A DNA stretch of 64,000 nt from Chitinophagaceae bacterium (GCA_023957755.1 JAMLGT010000002.1:1-64000); one strand, 5' to 3'. Counted from the first letter of the stretch, positions 17,933 to 27,878 are shown. The notes: generated by a model not told the origin, from the sequence alone. Numbers and translations: made by a program.

Positions 17933-18367
17933 TTAGGATGAAACTGCCTGGTAGGCAATCGCATAGTTTTTCATTTGTTTAATCATGCTCAACAGTCCAT
18001 TGCTTCTGGTTTGTGCCAGGTGCTGCATCATTCCTATTTCATTGATAAAATCAATTTTTGCATTCAAAATCTCTCCTGGTGTATGTCCTGACAGGACTCT
18101 GATTAGCATACTTATGAGCCCTTTTACGATGACTGCGTCACTATCAGCAGAAAAGTAGATTCTGCCATCTCTGTAATCGGCTGTCAGCCATACCGTGCTC
18201 TGGCACCCTTTAATAATGTTTTCTTCCTTCTTATATTGATCGTCGAGTACAGGCAGTCTTTTGCCCATATCAATAATATATTCGTATTTCTCCTCCCACG
18301 TGTCAAACAGAGAGAAGTCGTCGACTATCTCCGCTTCTGTTTCTGCTATGCTTTTCAATTCGCTCAT
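17933..18367 (-). CDS. sufE: SufE family cysteine desulfuration protein
   Basis: This 144-residue protein accepts persulfide sulfur from SufS and hands it to the SufBCD scaffold. The active cysteine C55 lies in 'IKGCQSTVWL' (52-61), the SufE signature. The length is normal. Its start codon shares one base with the sufS stop, so the two are translationally coupled. Confidence 0.95.
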   Translation of the reverse strand: MSELKSIAETEAEIVDDFSLFDTWEEKYEYIIDMGKRLPVLDDQYKKEENIIKGCQSTVWLTADYRDGRIYFSADSDAVIVKGLISMLIRVLSGHTPGEILNAKIDFINEIGMMQHLAQTRSNGLLSMIKQMKNYAIAYQAVSS

Positions 18368-19611
18368 TATAGCAACATTTTTTTTGCCTTATGTAGCCCT
18401 TCGGCTAATAAATCAATTTCTTCAAGCGTGTTGTATATCGCAAAAGAAGCCCGAATGGTACCTGGAATCCTAAATCTATCCATCAGGGGCTGGGTGCAGT
18501 GATGCCCTGTCCTGACGGCAATTCCCTGCTGATCCAGAAGGACTCCCACATCCTGTGGATGTGCACCGTCCATCAGGAAAGATACAACTCCCGCCTTGGA
18601 GGCGGCTGTTCCAATAATCCTTATGCCTCCTACATCTGATATTTTTTGGGTGGCGTAGTCCACGAGTTGTTTTTCGTGGGTATGTAATAATTCAGAATCC
18701 AGATTCTTCAGGAAGACTAATGATTCTCTGAAAGCAATTACATCGGCTATATTGGGAGTACCTGCTTCAAATTTGTAAGGCAGTTCGTTGAACGTAGTCT
18801 TTTCAAATGATACTTCAGCGATCATTTCTCCCCCTCCCTGATAAGGAGGCATTGCTTCGAGTATTTCCTTTTTTCCATAGAGGACGCCCACACCGGTAGG
18901 CCCGTAAACCTTGTGTGCTGAGAATGCGAAGAAATCACAGTCCAAATCCCTGACATTGATATTAAGGTGCGGAGTAGATTGTGCCCCATCTATCAATACT
19001 AAGGCCCCTGCTTTATGCGCCGCATGAATTATTTCCCTGACGGGATTGATAGTGCCCAGTGCATTAGAAACATGGGTAATTGCTACCAGCCTGGTTTGCG
19101 GTGAAAGCAGTTTGTAAAATGCCTCCAGGTCCAGTTCACCTTCATCATTAATAGGGATCACCTTTATTCTGGCTCCCTTTTCTTCACAGATGATTTGCCA
19201 GGGCACGATGTTGCTATGGTGCTCCATCGTGCTGATAATTATTTCGTCATCTTTATTCAGGAACTGCCTTCCCCATGAAGATGCTACCAGGTTTATGGAC
19301 TCAGTGGTTCCCCTGGTGAAGATGATCTCTTCGCGCAATCCGGCGTTCAGAAATTGTTGTACCTGGGTTCGTGTGGCTTCGTATGCTGCAGTAGCCTGCT
19401 CTGCAAGGTGGTGAATACCACGATGGATATTTGCATTGTATCCGTTGTAATATTGTTGAAGTGCATTGATAACCGTTCTTGGCTTTTGGGCAGTTGCCGC
19501 ATTGTCCAGATATACGAGAGGTTTGTTGTTGACCCGTACATCCAGCACGGGAAACTCTCTTCGTAGAGCCGGAATATCAAGGGTAGGCACTATTTCATTT
19601 ATTACGTTCAT
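18367..19611 (-). CDS. sufS: SufS cysteine desulfurase (group II)
   Basis: This 414-residue PLP enzyme releases sulfur from cysteine as an enzyme-bound persulfide. PLP residues are visible: 'EHHSN' (130-134), 'DGAQS' (208-212) and the Schiff-base lysine K234 in 'SAHKVYGPTG'. The catalytic Cys372 lies in 'RTGHHCTQP', the short loop that marks group II (SufS) enzymes and makes them depend on SufE. It sits between sufD (19 bp gap) and sufE (1-bp overlap). Confidence 0.97.
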   Translation of the reverse strand: MNVINEIVPTLDIPALRREFPVLDVRVNNKPLVYLDNAATAQKPRTVINALQQYYNGYNANIHRGIHHLAEQATAAYEATRTQVQQFLNAGLREEIIFTRGTTESINLVASSWGRQFLNKDDEIIISTMEHHSNIVPWQIICEEKGARIKVIPINDEGELDLEAFYKLLSPQTRLVAITHVSNALGTINPVREIIHAAHKAGALVLIDGAQSTPHLNINVRDLDCDFFAFSAHKVYGPTGVGVLYGKKEILEAMPPYQGGGEMIAEVSFEKTTFNELPYKFEAGTPNIADVIAFRESLVFLKNLDSELLHTHEKQLVDYATQKISDVGGIRIIGTAASKAGVVSFLMDGAHPQDVGVLLDQQGIAVRTGHHCTQPLMDRFRIPGTIRASFAIYNTLEEIDLLAEGLHKAKKMLL

Positions 19612-19630
19612 ACGGATCAGTTATACTTTT

Positions 19631-20944
19631 TTAATCATGGAGTTGCAACCTCTCTGCAATCAATGATTCCACATACTCTTTTACCGCCTCTATTTTAATG
19701 TGCATTACGATATCGTCTGCAAATGCTTTCAACAGCATGGATTTGGCAAGGTCCTTATTGATACCCCTTGCTCTCAGGTAGTATAATGCTTCCTCATCCA
19801 GGCGTCCTACTGTACAACCATGTGAACACTTGACGTCGTCAGCATAGATTTCAAGTTGTGGTTTGGTATTGATAGTTCCGGTTGGCGACAATAAGATATT
19901 TTTGTTTGACTGGTACGCATTTATTTTTTGTGCATCAGGCCTTACGATTATTTTTCCACTGAAAACACCTGTCGCATAATCATCGATTATTCCTTTATAA
20001 AGTTCGTTACTGAAACACAAGGGTTTCGTGTTATCCACCAATGTATGGTTGTCCACATGTGTATGCCCCTTCAAAAAGTACAGGCCGTACATGTGTGCCT
20101 CATTGGCATCCTTCTCCATGATGATGTCCGTGTTGTTGCGAATCATCCCTCCGTTCAACGAAATAGTCACTGTATTAACAAGGCATTTGCCTATCTGGCG
20201 GATATGGGTGGTGCCCACATGGTTTCCATTAGGAGTGTCATTTTGAATTTTGTATGCCTCGATCTGACAATTTTCCTTCGCAATAATCTCTACAACCTCA
20301 TTGCTGAAACTGTCCATACTTCCATGCGTGTAATAGCTTTCTATAATTTCAACTTTGGCTGCTTCCTCCACTATAACCAGTGATCTGGGGCTTGCCAAAA
20401 GATGGTTGTGCGTGGCGTCGAAGATATGGTTGAAATAAACGGGCATGGAAACTTCGTGTCCTTTATTCACCTTGATGAATACACTATCATTCATGAATGA
20501 AACATTGAGTGCATGTATTCCATCCTTGGTTACCAGGCTGCTTTTATTGAAATAAGCTTCTACATCATCCTTGTATCTGCCGTTATATGCCTCTTCGAGT
20601 GTGCAGATTTCGAAGTCGTCGGACTTTTTGAATGTAGAGAGTTCAAGATTTAGTTTGCCGTTGAGGAAAACCAGGTGGTTCATCGCAGATGCACCCGGCA
20701 TTGCAGCTTTTTCAACAATCTCTCTACTGATACTTTCTGTTCCCTTTGATGGGATTGAAAAGTCTCTTGTGAAGAGTCGGCTGATACCTGTATATTTCCA
20801 TTCTTCATTCTTCAGCGTGGGTAGGCCTACTTTGGTAAATGTCTGAAATCCTTCTTTCTGCCAGGATTTCAACTTGCTTTCAGGCTGCGCTGAGAGCAAC
20901 TCGTTAAATCGTTCTTCTAAATATTCTGTCTTAATTGTGTTCAT
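19631..20944 (-). CDS. sufD: SufD scaffold subunit
   Basis: This 437-residue protein is the SufB partner in the SufBC2D Fe-S scaffold. The conserved C-terminal beta-helix and tail motif 'CSHGCTVGRLDEEALYYL' is clear. The N-terminal part includes 'LKNEEWKYTGISRLF', a typical SufD start region. It lacks the SufB-type cluster cysteine pattern, as expected. The gap to sufC is 15 bp. Confidence 0.95.
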   Translation of the reverse strand: MNTIKTEYLEERFNELLSAQPESKLKSWQKEGFQTFTKVGLPTLKNEEWKYTGISRLFTRDFSIPSKGTESISREIVEKAAMPGASAMNHLVFLNGKLNLELSTFKKSDDFEICTLEEAYNGRYKDDVEAYFNKSSLVTKDGIHALNVSFMNDSVFIKVNKGHEVSMPVYFNHIFDATHNHLLASPRSLVIVEEAAKVEIIESYYTHGSMDSFSNEVVEIIAKENCQIEAYKIQNDTPNGNHVGTTHIRQIGKCLVNTVTISLNGGMIRNNTDIIMEKDANEAHMYGLYFLKGHTHVDNHTLVDNTKPLCFSNELYKGIIDDYATGVFSGKIIVRPDAQKINAYQSNKNILLSPTGTINTKPQLEIYADDVKCSHGCTVGRLDEEALYYLRARGINKDLAKSMLLKAFADDIVMHIKIEAVKEYVESLIAERLQLHD

Positions 20945-20959
20945 CTTTTCCTTCTGATA

Positions 20960-21724
20960 TTAGGCAGTAAGTGATTCCTGCATTTCTTCTTTGATAAAAT
21001 CGTATCCTTTTTCTTCCAGTTCCAATGCCAGTTCCTTTCCTCCGGATTTTACAATTCGTCCGTTCATCAGCACATGCACGAAGTCGGGCTGCAGATAATT
21101 CAGAAGACGCTGGTAGTGGGTAATTACAATAATAGCGTGGCTTTCGTTTCGCAGGGTGTTCACGCCTTTTGCGACAATACGAAGGGCGTCAATATCCAGA
21201 CCGCTGTCGGTCTCGTCTAGTATTGTCAATTTAGGATCGAGGACAGCCATCTGAAAAATTTCGTTTCTCTTCTTTTCTCCACCGGAGAATCCTTCGTTGA
21301 GTGAGCGGCTCAGTAGCGATTTGTCTAATTCCAGCAAAGCAGCTTTTTCTTTCAAGAGTTTCAGAAAGCTTGCTGCATCCAGTGGCTCAAGCCCCTGGTA
21401 TTTTCTCTTTTCATTAAGTGCTGCCTTAATAAAGTTGGTAGTGCTCACCCCGGGAATCTCCACCGGATATTGAAAGGCCAGAAATAATCCTTCCTTTGCT
21501 CTTTCTTCCGGAGAGAGTTCCAGCAGTTCTTTGCCGCCAAAGTCGATAGTTCCTTCTGTGACTTCGTATTCTTCTCTTCCGGCAAGTACGGATGCCAGCG
21601 TGCTCTTTCCTGAACCGTTAGGCCCCATGATAGCGTGTACTTCTCCTGCTTTTACATCGAGGCTGAGCCCTTTCAGGATTTCTTTTCCTTCTATAGATGC
21701 GTGAATGTTCTTAATTGATAGCAT
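20960..21724 (-). CDS. sufC: SufC ATPase
   Basis: This 254-residue ABC-type ATPase powers conformational changes of the SufBCD scaffold. Walker A is 'GPNGSGKST' (34-42), the signature loop is 'GFSGGEKKRNEI' and Walker B is 'LTILDETDSGLD', with the D in place of the usual second acidic neighbour seen in SufC proteins. It has no membrane segments. It lies between sufB (37 bp) and sufD (15 bp). Confidence 0.97.
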   Translation of the reverse strand: MLSIKNIHASIEGKEILKGLSLDVKAGEVHAIMGPNGSGKSTLASVLAGREEYEVTEGTIDFGGKELLELSPEERAKEGLFLAFQYPVEIPGVSTTNFIKAALNEKRKYQGLEPLDAASFLKLLKEKAALLELDKSLLSRSLNEGFSGGEKKRNEIFQMAVLDPKLTILDETDSGLDIDALRIVAKGVNTLRNESHAIIVITHYQRLLNYLQPDFVHVLMNGRIVKSGGKELALELEEKGYDFIKEEMQESLTA

Positions 21725-21761
21725 TTCTATTGTGTGATTTTGAATGTTTGAATATTGATTA

Positions 21762-23210
21762 TTAACCTACGCTGCCCTCAAGGCTTACAGCGAGTAATTT
21801 TTGTGCTTCTACTGCGAATTCCATGGGCAGGTTGTTCATTACCTCTTTTGCGAATCCTGTAACAATAAGCGCTACAGCTTTCTCTGCGTCGAGGCCACGC
21901 TGCTCGCAATAGAAGAGCTGGTCTTCTCCAATCTTTGAAGTGGTAGCCTCATGCTCTACGATTGCAGTATTATTCCTGGATTCGATATATGGAAACGTAT
22001 GTGCCCCACATTTATCTCCCAGAAGAAGCGAATCGCATTGTGAGAAGTTTCTGGTATTTTCTGCGCCTTTGGCTACATGAACAAGTCCTCTGTAGCTGTT
22101 TTGCGATTTTCCGGCACTGATACCTTTTGATACGATTCTGCTGCGTGTATTCTTACCAATGTGTTGCATTTTTGTGCCGGTATCTGCCTGCTGTGCACCT
22201 GTAGTAAGTGCTACGGAGTAAAACTCTCCAATGCTATAATCACCCTTCAAAATAACACTTGGATATTTCCAGGTGATGGCAGAACCAGTTTCTACCTGTG
22301 TCCATGATATCTTGGAGTGATGTCCGCGGCACAGCCCTCTTTTGGTTACAAAATTGTACACACCACCTACACCGTTTTCATCGCCCGGATACCAGTTCTG
22401 AACAGTGGAGTATTTCACTTCGGCCTCATCACCGGCGAGGATTTCTACGATAGCGGCATGGAGTTGATTCTCGTCGCGTCTTGGTGCAGTGCATCCTTCC
22501 AGATAGCTCACATAAGCACCGTCTTCAGCCACAATCAGGGTGCGCTCAAACTGTCCGGAGTTCTCCTGGTTAATCCGAAAGTAGGTGGACAGTTCCATCG
22601 GGCAGCGAACACCTTTGGGGATGTAGCAAAAAGAACCATCAGAGAACACCGCTGAATTCAGCGCTGCGAAAAAGTTGTCTGTCATCGGAACTACCGTGCC
22701 CAGATATTTTCTTACCAAATCCGGATGTTTCTGAATGGCTTCGCTCATAGAGCAGAATATGATTCCTTTCTCAGCGAGCTGACTCTGAAAGGTGGTGGCC
22801 ACCGAAACACTGTCCATCACCACGTCCACAGCCACTCCTGTGAGCCTTTTTTGTTCTTTCAGGCTAATACCCAATTTTTCAAACGTCTTGAGCAATTCCG
22901 GATCTACTTCATCCAGGCTGTCGGGCTTTACTTTGCTGGTCTTGGGTGCGGCATAGTAAATGATGTCCTGAAAATCTATTTCGGGGTACTTCAAATGTGC
23001 CCATTTGGGCATTTTTAGCGTTTGCCAGTGCCGGAATGCCTTCAGGCGCCATTCCAAAAGCCATTCAGGTTCATTTTTCTTTTTAGAAATTAACCTGACC
23101 ACATCTTCGCTCAATCCTTTTGGAATCGTATCTGTCTCAATATCAGTGGTAAATCCAAACTCGTACTCCCTGTTCACACGCTCCTCGAGGAGCTGCATTT
23201 CATCACTCAT
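21762..23210 (-). CDS. sufB: SufB scaffold subunit
   Basis: This 482-residue protein is the main Fe-S assembly scaffold. Recognisable segments include '[18 protein letters not shown]' near the start, '[17 protein letters not shown]', '[15 protein letters not shown]' and '[14 protein letters not shown]', which carry the conserved cysteines and tracts of SufB. It is the first gene of the suf operon. Its promoter and a candidate operator lie at 23245-23286, with a leader of only about 30-35 nt. Confidence 0.97.
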   Translation of the reverse strand: MSDEMQLLEERVNREYEFGFTTDIETDTIPKGLSEDVVRLISKKKNEPEWLLEWRLKAFRHWQTLKMPKWAHLKYPEIDFQDIIYYAAPKTSKVKPDSLDEVDPELLKTFEKLGISLKEQKRLTGVAVDVVMDSVSVATTFQSQLAEKGIIFCSMSEAIQKHPDLVRKYLGTVVPMTDNFFAALNSAVFSDGSFCYIPKGVRCPMELSTYFRINQENSGQFERTLIVAEDGAYVSYLEGCTAPRRDENQLHAAIVEILAGDEAEVKYSTVQNWYPGDENGVGGVYNFVTKRGLCRGHHSKISWTQVETGSAITWKYPSVILKGDYSIGEFYSVALTTGAQQADTGTKMQHIGKNTRSRIVSKGISAGKSQNSYRGLVHVAKGAENTRNFSQCDSLLLGDKCGAHTFPYIESRNNTAIVEHEATTSKIGEDQLFYCEQRGLDAEKAVALIVTGFAKEVMNNLPMEFAVEAQKLLAVSLEGSVG

Positions 23211-23244
23211 TCAATTAATTTTAGAAAGTTAAATTTATATCGTG

Positions 23245-23274
23245 CAAACTTACCGCAATCGGCTGTTTATACAA
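23245..23274 (-). promoter_or_regulatory. suf operon promoter (Bacteroidota -33/-7 type)
   Basis: On the minus strand, TAAGTTTG (complement of 23245-23252) matches the -7 consensus TAnnTTTG exactly. A -33 TTG (complement of 23272-23274) lies 19 bp upstream, the ideal spacing. Predicted transcription start is near 23238-23240, a few tens of bases before the sufB ATG at 23210. Confidence 0.7.
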
Positions 23275-23286
23275 AATAGTATAAAC
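23265..23286. promoter_or_regulatory. Candidate Rrf2 operator over the suf promoter
   Basis: Perfect inverted repeat GTTTATAC-6 bp-GTATAAAC (arms 23265-23272 and 23279-23286). It covers the -33 TTG of the suf promoter, the right place for a repressor. The Rrf2 gene at the end of the same operon is the obvious candidate to bind it. Confidence 0.6.
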
Positions 23287-23387
23287 AAGAATCATGTCGA
23301 TTTTGGGAAATATTAAGGATTCTTGTGGTGTTTTACCCGCTGTTAACTCAGGGAGTTACAGGGATTGTGCACAGTATGGTATTCCTG

Positions 23388-24692
23388 TTATTTTTTTCTG
23401 AAAAATAGCCTGATGGGAACCCCTTTAAGGTCGAAATTTTCTCTGAGCTGGTTTTCAAGGTAGTTTCTGTATGGTTGCTTCACTTCCGTAGGGTAGTTGC
23501 AAAAGAAAGCAAAGGATGTTACCTGCGTGGGTAACTGGGTCACATACTTTATCTTGATCGCATGACCTCGGAATACCGGTGGACGATATGATTCCAGCGC
23601 TTTTTGAATTGTTTCGTTAAGCTGGGAGGTAGGTATTTTGGTCTGTCTTTTTTGATATACCTCCAACGCTGTCTCTACAGCCTGAAAAATCCTCGTTTTT
23701 TCCAGTGCGGATATAAACAAAATGGGGACATCGTTGAAGGGAGCCAGTTTTTTCTTCAGTTGCTTTTCGTAATCGCGGAGTGTGTTGGTTTCTTTCTGCA
23801 CCAGATCCCACTTGTTTACCAATACAACAATTCCTTTGCCTTTTTTTGCGGCCATTGAATAGATGTTGAGGTCCTGCGCTGAAATTCCATTCACAGCATC
23901 AATCAATAACAGGCATACATCTGCCTCGTCCATCGCTTTTACCGCCCTGATAACAGAATAGAACTCCAAATCTTCACCTACTTTATTTTTTCTTCTGAGG
24001 CCGGCGGTATCTATCAGTATAAATTCTTTTCCAAAGAGATTATAATGGGTGTGTACAGAGTCTCTGGTAGTGCCGGCTATGTCACTTACGATAGTACGTT
24101 CCTGACCTGTAAGGGCATTAAGCAGCGAAGACTTTCCCACATTGGGTTGCCCGATGATTGCAATCTTAGGCAGGGATGTGGCCTCACTGGCCACATTTTC
24201 AGGGATATCTTTAATAATTTCATCCAGCAATTCCCCTGTTCCGGTGCCGGAGATAGAAGATACATAAAAGACTTTTTCGAATCCGAGAGCATAAAACTCT
24301 GCTGCATCGAGTTGCCTCTCAAAATTGTCGACTTTGTTTACTACAAGATACACGGGCTTATCTGTTCGTCTCAACAGGTCGGCTACTTCATTATCAGGCC
24401 CTGTAATGCCTGTTGTGACATCAGTCATGAATACAATCGCATTAGCCTCTTCAATTGCTGTATGCACCTGCTTTCTGATTTCCCGCTCAAACACATCATC
24501 GCTTCCGGCTACGAAACCCCCGGTGTCAATGAGGTCAAATGATCTTCCTGTCCATTCTGCAATTCCGTATTGCCGGTCTCGTGTCACACCGCTCTGGTCA
24601 TCAACGATTGCTTTTCTTTCTCCCAGCATTCTGTTGAAGAAAGTACTCTTTCCGACATTAGGCCTTCCCACTATCGCCACCGTGTATCCCAT
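23388..24692 (-). CDS. der: Der (EngA) ribosome-biogenesis GTPase
   Basis: This 434-residue protein helps assemble the 50S subunit. It has the two tandem GTPase domains unique to Der: the first G1 motif is 'GRPNVGKST' (9-17) with 'DTGGFV' as G3; the second G1 is 'GQPNVGKSS' (about residue 183) with 'DTAGLRRK'. A KH-like C-terminal domain follows. An in-frame start 90 bp upstream would add a hydrophobic leader not seen in Der, so ATG at 24692 ('MGYTVAIVGR') was chosen. It lies upstream of the suf promoter on the same strand but appears independent of it. Confidence 0.96.
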   Translation of the reverse strand: MGYTVAIVGRPNVGKSTFFNRMLGERKAIVDDQSGVTRDRQYGIAEWTGRSFDLIDTGGFVAGSDDVFEREIRKQVHTAIEEANAIVFMTDVTTGITGPDNEVADLLRRTDKPVYLVVNKVDNFERQLDAAEFYALGFEKVFYVSSISGTGTGELLDEIIKDIPENVASEATSLPKIAIIGQPNVGKSSLLNALTGQERTIVSDIAGTTRDSVHTHYNLFGKEFILIDTAGLRRKNKVGEDLEFYSVIRAVKAMDEADVCLLLIDAVNGISAQDLNIYSMAAKKGKGIVVLVNKWDLVQKETNTLRDYEKQLKKKLAPFNDVPILFISALEKTRIFQAVETALEVYQKRQTKIPTSQLNETIQKALESYRPPVFRGHAIKIKYVTQLPTQVTSFAFFCNYPTEVKQPYRNYLENQLRENFDLKGVPIRLFFRKK

Positions 24693-24810
24693 AAAGAAAT
24701 TTTTTGCAAAGAACGGAAAAGTAAGGTTAATGAAAGTAGCTTTCACTTTTGTCATAAAACCTGTTTGTTGGAGGTGCTGCACAAGAAATCAATTTCTTTA
24801 TCTTTACCGC

Positions 24811-25629
24811 ATGAGACATCTTTGGATTTTAGCTGTAATTTTTTTATTAGGCTGTGGGTCAGATAGCGGAAAAACTTCTTTTGGTACACCTCCTGACCGT
24901 ATAGGTGATACTACTGCATTGCTTTGTCAGTACTGGACGCTCGCAGATGCCGAAAATCCGTTACAGCGTGATGTGATTACTAAGGAGAATGGTGTGGATC
25001 TGATGCCGGGGATCGTATTTATGACCAATGGGCAACTGTTGGAAAATCCGGGAGGACTGATGATCAGGGGTACCTATAGCAGATCAGGGGATGCGATAAA
25101 TGCTGACTATGGTAATAACAAAAGCGCAGTTTATAAGATATTGGAGGTTAACAAAGAGGTGCTTCGTATGGAAAGGAAGGTGGGTGATGAAATCACTTCT
25201 CTGAAATACCAGGCAACAGATACATGGTGGCCGGATATAGAAACCAATCCTTTCAGGATCGAAAATTCGTCCTGGATGCAGAAACCACCACAGGCCGAAA
25301 CGGATGCCCAGATTTTACAGCGTTGTAAGGATTATGTGCGTTTCTTTCAGTACTATCTGGAAGGATATGCCCGTGGAGGTGCCACCCGAATATCTTTTGT
25401 GGGATTACCCAACATCCTGAATTTCTATCAGGGGGGTATCGGGCTACAATCTGATAAGAATCTTAACCTTAAATGGAAAGATTGTTTCTATAATGACGAG
25501 GATGCCATGAAAGGCTATGCTATGATGAGGCACGTCATGATTAAGAGTTTTGTATGGGATCCTAAAGAGCCTAATTTTATTGTTCAGGCAATTCCTGTAT
25601 TGCGACAAATTGGAGACAGCCTCAAATAA
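24811..25629 (+). CDS. Lipoprotein of unknown function
   Basis: Starting at ATG 24811 the product has 272 residues; the same frame stays open upstream across der, but that part is antisense to a real gene. A lipoprotein signal is clear (MRHLWILAVIFLLGCGS, lipid-attached C15). The mature part has a 'QYWTLADAENP' start and a small beta domain, then helical sequence ('CKDYVRFFQYYLEGYARGG') with a Trp/Tyr-rich tail. I do not recognise a named family, although similar 'LLGC...YWTL..AE' lipoproteins occur in Chitinophagaceae. It is convergent with rpe, with no gap between the stops. Confidence 0.8.
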   Translation: MRHLWILAVIFLLGCGSDSGKTSFGTPPDRIGDTTALLCQYWTLADAENPLQRDVITKENGVDLMPGIVFMTNGQLLENPGGLMIRGTYSRSGDAINADYGNNKSAVYKILEVNKEVLRMERKVGDEITSLKYQATDTWWPDIETNPFRIENSSWMQKPPQAETDAQILQRCKDYVRFFQYYLEGYARGGATRISFVGLPNILNFYQGGIGLQSDKNLNLKWKDCFYNDEDAMKGYAMMRHVMIKSFVWDPKEPNFIVQAIPVLRQIGDSLK

Positions 25630-26277
25630 CTATAATTTTTTTAGCTGACTGATGGTGTCCGAAGGATCGGGGGAAGAAAAAACGGCGTTTCCTGCTACTA
25701 AGACATCTGCACCGGCGGCAATGATGGTCCCGGCATTTTCAATATTCACCCCTCCATCCACCTCGATAAGGGTGTGTACATTTCTTTCTGTGATTAACTG
25801 TCTGAGGTCTTTTATTTTTTGAAGAGAGTGTGGGATGAAAGACTGTCCACCAAACCCCGGGTTCACGCTCATCAGACATACCAAGTCGATGTCGTGAATT
25901 ACATCTCTGAGCAGGTCAACTGGCGTGTGGGGATTAATTGCGACACCCGTCTTCATACCCAGTGACCGGATTTGTTGCAGATTGCGATGCAGATGAACAC
26001 AGGCTTCAAGGTGTACCGTCAGGCCATCGGCTCCGGCTTTTCTGAAGTCTTCAGCATATTTTTCGGGTTCCAGGATCATAAGGTGTACATCAAAAAATTT
26101 TGAAGTGGTTTTTCTCATTTGTTTGATGATGGACATTCCAAAACTGATGTTGGGTACAAACCTGCCATCCATTACATCCAGGTGAAAATAGTCTGCTTCG
26201 CTTTTATCCAGCATCTTACAGTCTCTTTCGAGATTTAGAAAATCAGCCGACAGGAGTGAAGGAGCGATTAAGGCCAT
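25630..26277 (-). CDS. rpe: Ribulose-phosphate 3-epimerase
   Basis: This 215-residue TIM-barrel enzyme interconverts ribulose-5-phosphate and xylulose-5-phosphate in the pentose phosphate pathway. Signature segments are 'APSLLSADF' at the start, 'YFHLDVMDGRFVPN' (metal His and Asp), 'MSVNPGFGGQSFI' (phosphate loop) and 'EVDGGVN' (catalytic Asp). It follows the TPR lipoprotein gene by 5 bp, so they share a transcript. Confidence 0.97.
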   Translation of the reverse strand: MALIAPSLLSADFLNLERDCKMLDKSEADYFHLDVMDGRFVPNISFGMSIIKQMRKTTSKFFDVHLMILEPEKYAEDFRKAGADGLTVHLEACVHLHRNLQQIRSLGMKTGVAINPHTPVDLLRDVIHDIDLVCLMSVNPGFGGQSFIPHSLQKIKDLRQLITERNVHTLIEVDGGVNIENAGTIIAAGADVLVAGNAVFSSPDPSDTISQLKKL

Positions 26278-26282
26278 AACAT

Positions 26283-27083
26283 TTATTTTTTGGTAAGTTT
26301 TTCCAGTGCTTCCCGGGCTTCAGGAAATTCATTATCATACAAAAGTGCAAATTGATAGCTCTCGATTGCACTGTCTTTCTTATTTAGCTTTTCATAGGCC
26401 CTGCCAAGCCAGTAATATCCTTCCTCATAGTTGTTTTGAATAGTAACAGCCTTGGTAAGTATTCTGACAGCCTCCTCATATTTTTTGAGGTCGTACATCG
26501 CAATTGCTTTTTCGCGATAGGCGTACATATAGGTATAGTTGGAGCCCAGGCAACTGTCCAGGTAAGGGATAGCCTTCAGTGGTTGACCGATGCAATTGTA
26601 ATAATAGCCTTTGATGAAATAAGCATCGTCCCAGTTTTTGGTAGGGGTATTTTCTAAAAGGTAATCTGTAATGTGCAGTGCATTTTTATTTTTCATTCCG
26701 GCATAAATAGTGGCGAGCGCCACATAGTATTCAGGAAGCGGGTAATTTCCGATGGCATGCTCCAGGGCATCGATGGCTCCGAGTGTGTCAGTTGATTCGA
26801 ACTTCAGGGAAGCAAGCACATTCCACATATACGAATTACCCGTATCGCGCCTTACAGTGCGCTCTGCAATTGCTATGGCAGAATCGTAGTTGCCCCGCTT
26901 GTGATAGGTCTGAATAAGCTCCTGTACCAACGTGGCTGAGTCAGGATAGGTAGCGACAGCTTTCTCGAGGTCGGAAAGAGTGGCTGTATTCAGTCTGGGT
27001 TTTACTGTATTATTCTGGTTTCCTGTGCAGGCACTGAAAAACAGCACTATAAGTCCGCTAGCAATGATTCTCAGGTAAGGCAT
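26283..27083 (-). CDS. TPR-repeat lipoprotein
   Basis: The 266-residue product has a lipobox (LFFSAC, C19) and then about six tetratricopeptide repeats, for example 'YMWNVLASLKFESTDTLGAI' and the closing 'EGYYWLGRAYEKLNKKDSAI'. TPR proteins mediate protein-protein contacts. It is probably anchored in the inner or outer membrane facing the periplasm. It is the upstream gene of rpe. Its specific partner is unknown. Confidence 0.87.
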   Translation of the reverse strand: MPYLRIIASGLIVLFFSACTGNQNNTVKPRLNTATLSDLEKAVATYPDSATLVQELIQTYHKRGNYDSAIAIAERTVRRDTGNSYMWNVLASLKFESTDTLGAIDALEHAIGNYPLPEYYVALATIYAGMKNKNALHITDYLLENTPTKNWDDAYFIKGYYYNCIGQPLKAIPYLDSCLGSNYTYMYAYREKAIAMYDLKKYEEAVRILTKAVTIQNNYEEGYYWLGRAYEKLNKKDSAIESYQFALLYDNEFPEAREALEKLTKK

Positions 27084-27173
27084 GGCGCAAATTTAACCAA
27101 CTAAATGTTATACAAACTTTAGATTTTAGTCTGCAGATGCCTTGTTTCTGACAGGTGGTTTTTGGGCGTAGGA

Positions 27174-27878
27174 TTATTGAAGAAGTCTCGCAATGATAAA
27201 TGCGCTTGCAGCCGCGGTGGCACCAATCAATACAATCTTTAAGGCCCCTGAAATTACGGGAACTCCTGTTGATTTACTCTTAAAGTAGCCAAAGACAAAC
27301 AGGCTGATTGCTGCTGCTATTATTGAATATACGATTGCGCGGCGGGAGTCCGGAATCAGAAAATAAGGGAATAAAGGGATAAGCCCGCCAATCGCGTAGG
27401 AAATCCCGATATTCAGTGCACTTTTTCTGGCGCGGAGCGGATCCGGTGCTTCAAGCCCTAATTCAAATTTCATCATGAAGTCCACCCATTGGTTTTTGTC
27501 ACGGGAAATCTCTTCTGTCGCCACTTCCTGGGTTGATTCACTCAGGCCAATAGATCTGAAGAAATCACGTACTTCCTCCTTCTCGATTTCGGGTACTGTC
27601 TCCACTTCCTTTTCTTCGCGCCTGCGCTCACTGAGGTAGTAGTCCTGATCCGTTTTTCCGGCCAGGTATCCGCCCAATCCCATTGCAATACTTCCGGCAG
27701 CAATTTCCGCAAGGCCGGCTATTACGATTATAGAGCTTTCAGCGACCGCCCCTGTAAGTCCTGCAGCCAGTGCGAAGGGAACTGTGAGGCCATCGCTCAT
27801 GCCTATCACTACATCTCTGATTAGGGCTGAACTATTTACATGTTGTTCTTTGTGGATAGCAGGAACGCGGGCGCTCAT
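27174..27878 (-). CDS. VIT1/CCC1 family metal transporter
   Basis: This 234-residue protein has the VIT1/CCC1 layout: two N-terminal transmembrane helices with 'DVVIGMSDGLTVPFALAAGL' (conserved Asp/Met pore residues), a small cytosolic metal-binding helical domain rich in Glu (about 90-140, 'EEVRDFFRSIGL'), and three C-terminal helices. Family members export or store Fe2+ and Mn2+. There is a 90-bp gap to the TPR lipoprotein gene. The metal is not determined. Confidence 0.88.
   Translation of the reverse strand: MSARVPAIHKEQHVNSSALIRDVVIGMSDGLTVPFALAAGLTGAVAESSIIVIAGLAEIAAGSIAMGLGGYLAGKTDQDYYLSERRREEKEVETVPEIEKEEVRDFFRSIGLSESTQEVATEEISRDKNQWVDFMMKFELGLEAPDPLRARKSALNIGISYAIGGLIPLFPYFLIPDSRRAIVYSIIAAAISLFVFGYFKSKSTGVPVISGALKIVLIGATAAASAFIIARLLQ

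Noticed and set aside
22317-22655. Long open frames antisense to sufB and other suf genes
   Set aside because: They mirror the codon pattern of the strong sense genes and lack their own context; treated as shadows.
24325-24810. Upstream extension of the 24811 lipoprotein frame
   Set aside because: This part runs antisense to der; the lipoprotein signal begins exactly at ATG 24811.
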